A DNA stretch of 64,000 bases from Microbacterium sp. zg-Y818 (lineage in GTDB: Bacteria > Actinomycetota > Actinomycetes > Actinomycetales > Microbacteriaceae), in NCBI RefSeq assembly GCF_030246905.1, contig NZ_CP126741.1, forward strand, positions 2,542,001-2,606,000, in the 5' to 3' direction. The translations under genes were made by a program, and so were the position numbers. Shown piece by piece: positions 61,065 through 64,000 of the stretch. A model generated the notes under the pieces. It did no database searches, was not told the origin of the DNA, and was given only the letters and a program-made list of their open reading frames with translations. Each line of letters starts with the position of its first letter. Position 1 is the stretch's first letter.

Positions 61065-61370
61065 TCAGCCGCCGATGGGGTCGTGGCAGGAGACCAGTTT
61101 CGTGCCGTCGGGGAATGTCGCTTCGACCTGCAGAAGCGTGACTCGTTCACGGACGCCGGGCATGCACTGGTCGACCGTGACGATTTTCTTTCCCAGCTCC
61201 ATGCAGTCCGAGACGGTCTTGCCGTCACGGGCGGCTTCGAGAACCCCCTCCGTCACGAGGGCGATCGCCTCACTGACGTTGAGCTTCGTGCCGCGATCTC
61301 GGCGGCGTCGCGCGAGTTCCGCGACCTGGTAGACGTACAGCTTGTCGATCTCGCGTGGCGTGAGGTCCAT
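61065..61370 (-). CDS. ureA: Urease gamma subunit
   Basis: 101 aa, full length. MDLTPREIDKLYVYQVAELA opens it, and KLNVSEAIALVTEGVLEAAR and PGVRERVTLLQVEATFPDGT are the family blocks. ATG 61370 has AGGAG seven bases upstream; the frame above has no urease sequence. It is the first gene of the operon, with the promoter region in the next 200 bp. Confidence 0.96.
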   Translation of the reverse strand: MDLTPREIDKLYVYQVAELARRRRDRGTKLNVSEAIALVTEGVLEAARDGKTVSDCMELGKKIVTVDQCMPGVRERVTLLQVEATFPDGTKLVSCHDPIGG

Positions 61371-61427
61371 TGCAGCTCCTGACATCCGATTGAGAGAGGA
61401 CGCGCTCCGACGTGTGTGCGTGGGGCG

Positions 61428-61454
61428 TCGATAGGGCGTCAGCCTTACACGCCC
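61428..61454 (-). promoter_or_regulatory. Possible ureA promoter with inverted repeat
   Basis: Read on the minus strand, TATCGA (61428-61433) could be a -10, giving a leader of about 50 bases. Just upstream is the dyad GGGCGT-N9-ACGCCC (61434-61454), 6-bp arms. No -35 hexamer is clear, which fits an activated or repressed promoter. Confidence 0.3.
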
Positions 61455-61570
61455 GGGAAGACCTGAACAGGCCCCCTCCTGCACGATCCGCACCACCTGC
61501 GACCGTGTCGCAGGACCACTGGGCAGGCCCCGTCGGCGGGGCTATAGTCGAGGCCTCGAACGGGGGCGGC

Positions 61571-62974
61571 ATGGTGAAATCAGGGAGTGTCGCGGGCGGC
61601 TGGCTGATCGTCGTCTGCTGCCTTTCGCAGTTCCTGCACACCGTCTACGGCAGCGTCGCCAATATCGCGCTGCCCGATATCTCGCGGGATCTGGGCGCCG
61701 GAATCGACTCGCTGCAGTGGGTCGTGAGCGCCTACGTGCTGACGCTCGCGAGCCTGCTGATCTTCGCCGGAAACCTGGCAGATCGCATCGGTCGACGACG
61801 CGTGCTCGTGATGGGCAACGTGGTGATGATCGTGGGCTCGGTCGTCTGCGCCCTGAGCACGTCGGTGGGCCTGCTCGTCGTCGGACGGGTCATCCAGGGC
61901 GCCGGCAGTGCGCTCATCGCACCCGCCGGCCTGTCGCTTCTGGCAGCGGCGTTTCCGCAGCGCGCGCAGCGCGCCGTCGCGGTGATGTGGTGGACCACCA
62001 TCGGCACGGCGTCGCTGGCGGCGGGCCCGATCCTCGGCGGACTGCTCGTGAAGGATCTCGGCTGGACCTCGGTGTTCTGGGCCGGCGTGCCTCTGGGGGT
62101 GGTGGCGTCGGTACTCGCGCTCGTCCTCCTGCGCGAATCCCGCGCGCAGCACCCTGCGCGCCTGGACGGCGTCGGCCAGATCCTGCTGACCCTCTTCCTC
62201 GCCGCCCTCGCGTTCACCCTGATCGAGGGCGTGCACCTGGGATGGACCTCCGTGCCCGTGCTCGCGGCGATCGCCGTCGCCCTGCTGTCGCTGGTCGCGC
62301 TCGTGCCGTACGAGCGCCGTCGGCAGGATCCGCTGCTGCCCCTGCATCTGCTGACCGACCGGCCGTTCGTCACCGCGCTGACGATGGCGGTGGCCGGGTA
62401 CCTGGCACTCGCAGCGCTGCTGTTCGTCAACACCTTCTATCTGCAGTCCGAGCGCGGGCTGAACGCCACGCAGGCGGGCCTCATGACGATCCCCCTGGCC
62501 GCCGGCGCCACCGCATCCGCCCTCCTGGCCGCCCGATTCGTCGCACACCAGCATTCGCGCGCCGCACTCATCATCAGCGGAACGCTCCTCGCCGTCGGCT
62601 CTGCTGGGCTGTGGCTGACCGAGAGCGCCCCGCTGTGGACGGTGTTCCTGCCGTACTTCGTGTTCGGGTTCGGGTTCGGCCTCATCGCCGATCCCGTCAG
62701 CGTAACCGCGCTCTCGGAGCTGCCCACCGAGGAGTCCGGACTGGCGTCGAGCTTCATCTCCACGTCCAAGCAGGCCGGTCAGCTGCTGGGCATCGCCGGC
62801 GCCGGATCGATCCTCGCCGTCGCAGGCACATCATCGGACGCGACCGCGTTCGACGACATGGGCGGGTGGGTGTGGGCGGTGCTGGTGGCGGCCGGCGTGC
62901 TCATCGCCGGGCTCGCCGTCAGCACGCCGCGCACGCACATTCCCGTGCCGCCCAAGCCCGCGGCCGTGCACTGA
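61571..62974 (+). CDS. MFS exporter, DHA2 (14-helix) type
   Basis: 467 aa, about 14 helices. SVANIALPDISRDLGAGIDS and LQWVVSAYVLTLASLLIFAG with the motif A sequence GNLADRIGRRRVLV are typical of DHA2 drug exporters, as is the VIQGAGSALIAPAGLSLL motif C region. The substrate is unknown. ATG 61571 is preceded by GGGGGCGG; a TATAGT at 61543-61548 may be the -10. It is divergent from the urease operon. Confidence 0.92.
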   Translation: MVKSGSVAGGWLIVVCCLSQFLHTVYGSVANIALPDISRDLGAGIDSLQWVVSAYVLTLASLLIFAGNLADRIGRRRVLVMGNVVMIVGSVVCALSTSVGLLVVGRVIQGAGSALIAPAGLSLLAAAFPQRAQRAVAVMWWTTIGTASLAAGPILGGLLVKDLGWTSVFWAGVPLGVVASVLALVLLRESRAQHPARLDGVGQILLTLFLAALAFTLIEGVHLGWTSVPVLAAIAVALLSLVALVPYERRRQDPLLPLHLLTDRPFVTALTMAVAGYLALAALLFVNTFYLQSERGLNATQAGLMTIPLAAGATASALLAARFVAHQHSRAALIISGTLLAVGSAGLWLTESAPLWTVFLPYFVFGFGFGLIADPVSVTALSELPTEESGLASSFISTSKQAGQLLGIAGAGSILAVAGTSSDATAFDDMGGWVWAVLVAAGVLIAGLAVSTPRTHIPVPPKPAAVH

Positions 62975-62980
62975 GCCGGG

Positions 62981-64000
62981 TCAGCGCGACGCGCGGCCGC
63001 GGCGGTGGCGGCGGTCGGGATCGGCGGGAACCTGCGTGCCCGGCCCGTCGGGAGGGTCCACTGTGCCCGGACGGATCGACTCGATCAGTGCGAGCACCGA
63101 CTGGTTCAGGCGCGTCAGCTGGACGTGTGCGTCCGCCTCGGGACCCTCACCCTTTCCGGGGTCGAGCGCGAGATCGGCGAGAGGATGCAGTCTGCTGGGC
63201 AGCGCACCCCGCAGCACCTCCTGGACGGCCGCGAAGTTCTCGTCGGACATCTGCGCGAGCCGCGACCACTGCGCGGTGTCGGCGGCGCCGTCCGCCCGCG
63301 GTAGACGCACGAGAGTGCGCCCCAGCCGCCGCTCGTAGTCGAGCACCGACCACAGTGCCGTCAGCTGCGCTTCGATGCCGTCGGCGCGCAGCGAGCCGGG
63401 GTCACGGCGCAACGGAGCCGCCCGCGTCTCCAGCGCTCGCAGCAGGTCGCCCAGCTCGCGCTCACGCTCGGCGACCTGCTGTCGGGTCAGCGCCTCCTCC
63501 CCCAGCCGCGGGGCGAGCAGATCCGACAGCAGCGCCCGCGCCCGACCCACCGCCGACGTCATGCCCGCCACGACCTGCGACCCGGTACGGGTGGGCAGCA
63601 ATAACGCCGAGATCACGATGGCGACCACGCCCCCGACGAGCGTCTCGAGCATGCGCGCCTGCACGGTCTCCACGCTCAGCGTTCCCATCACGTCGTACAT
63701 GGTCGCCAGGCCCAGCGTGACCCAGAACACCATCGCCGCCGGCGAGATGGCGCGGGTGAACGCCACGAAGAAGACGCTCACGATCAGCAGCGGGTAGGCC
63801 CAGACCGGATCGTGCCCCGCGACGATCGCCAGCCCGAACGCGATAGCCGAGGCGGCGACGGTCGCGATGATCCGCTGGATGCTCTTGACCCGGGTCTCCC
63901 CGTCGGAGCCGCTGATCGTCTGGAAGGCCGGCATGGCCGCCCAGTACTGATGCGTCGACGAGACCAGCGACCCGAGGAGCAGCGCGAGCCCCGTCGCGAC
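62981..64000 (-). CDS. FUSC-family membrane protein, cut by window edge
   Basis: At least 340 codons; the start lies beyond base 64000. Repeated membrane segments (VAASAIAFGLAIVAGHDPVW, YPLLIVSVFFVAFTRA) and the ETLVGGVVAIVISALLLPTR turn followed by a long cytoplasmic helical region match the FUSC/aromatic acid exporter family. An ATG at 63934 lies in the same frame, but the membrane protein continues above it (STHQYWAA), so the gene is partial. The C-terminus is basic (RRHRRGRASR). The MFS gene stops 6 bp away on the other strand. Confidence 0.9.
   Translation of the reverse strand, partial: VATGLALLLGSLVSSTHQYWAAMPAFQTISGSDGETRVKSIQRIIATVAASAIAFGLAIVAGHDPVWAYPLLIVSVFFVAFTRAISPAAMVFWVTLGLATMYDVMGTLSVETVQARMLETLVGGVVAIVISALLLPTRTGSQVVAGMTSAVGRARALLSDLLAPRLGEEALTRQQVAERERELGDLLRALETRAAPLRRDPGSLRADGIEAQLTALWSVLDYERRLGRTLVRLPRADGAADTAQWSRLAQMSDENFAAVQEVLRGALPSRLHPLADLALDPGKGEGPEADAHVQLTRLNQSVLALIESIRPGTVDPPDGPGTQVPADPDRRHRRGRASR

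Noticed and set aside
57948..61370. A frameshift or missing ureE
   Set aside because: Every reading frame between the urease genes is accounted for; ureE is simply absent rather than broken.
1..64000. CRISPR array, insertion sequence, prophage or replication origin
   Set aside because: No evenly spaced repeats, transposase or phage proteins, and no dnaA-box cluster were seen.

Overview
The window is high-GC actinobacterial DNA and looks like Microbacteriaceae, most likely Microbacterium or a near relative. The signs are the very GC-rich third codon positions, a full menaquinone pathway, system II cytochrome c maturation, F420-type and SelO-type enzymes, paired DUF7882-like small genes, and many genes whose -10 box (TAGNNT) lies only 6-8 bases before the start codon. 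It reads as ordinary chromosome with accessory patches. I see no insertion sequence, prophage, CRISPR array or replication origin.

Layout. 1-6.4 kb (minus): sortase-assembled pilus operon (tip adhesin, backbone pilin, class C sortase cut by the window edge). 6.6-9.8 kb (plus): three overlapping export genes (beta-helix lipoprotein, small lipoprotein, Tat-type DyP peroxidase). 10-12.8 kb: small membrane protein, tRNA-Tyr with a strong terminator hairpin, FusB-like zinc protein, BASS transporter, YajQ. 12.9-17.3 kb: methyltransferase and an alpha/beta-hydrolase-LuxR fusion regulator, DHFR-like protein, SelO. 17.4-21.8 kb: TetR regulator, FtsX/LolD-type ABC transporter, small membrane protein and CorC-type protein. 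21.9-40 kb: lysophospholipase-like hydrolase, ferredoxin-NADP reductase and a dispersed menaquinone supercluster (polyprenyl synthase, menG, menF, menD, menA, menE, menB, menC), with PPK2, an F420-type oxidoreductase and a PadR/HAAS membrane-protein operon mixed in. 39.9-45.5 kb: TetR regulator divergent from an MMPL exporter that carries a degenerate ABC-ATPase-like tail, followed by YhgE/Pip. 45.6-51.8 kb: cytochrome c maturation genes (phosphatase, tlpA/resA, ccdA, resB, then ccsB), split by four small plus-strand genes. 51.8-54.5 kb: DedA, archaeal-type AspRS, Fur-family regulator. 54.6-61.4 kb (minus): urease operon ureA-cbiX-like-ureB-ureC-ureF-ureG-ureD-urea transporter, with no ureE. 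61.6-64 kb: DHA2-type MFS exporter and a FUSC protein cut by the window edge.

How the parts fit. The men genes and polyprenyl synthase make the quinone, and the ccs genes make the cytochromes it feeds. The urease operon imports and splits urea, and its His-rich CbiX-like member may stand in for the missing UreE nickel chaperone. Three regulators (two TetR, one PadR) have clear inverted repeats placed on the promoters they probably control. The observations most worth follow-up are the His-rich chelatase-like urease gene, the MMPL/degenerate-NBD fusion, the small-gene island splitting the ccs operon, the DyP/CxxC beta-helix cluster, the shared TetR operators and the start-site architecture.
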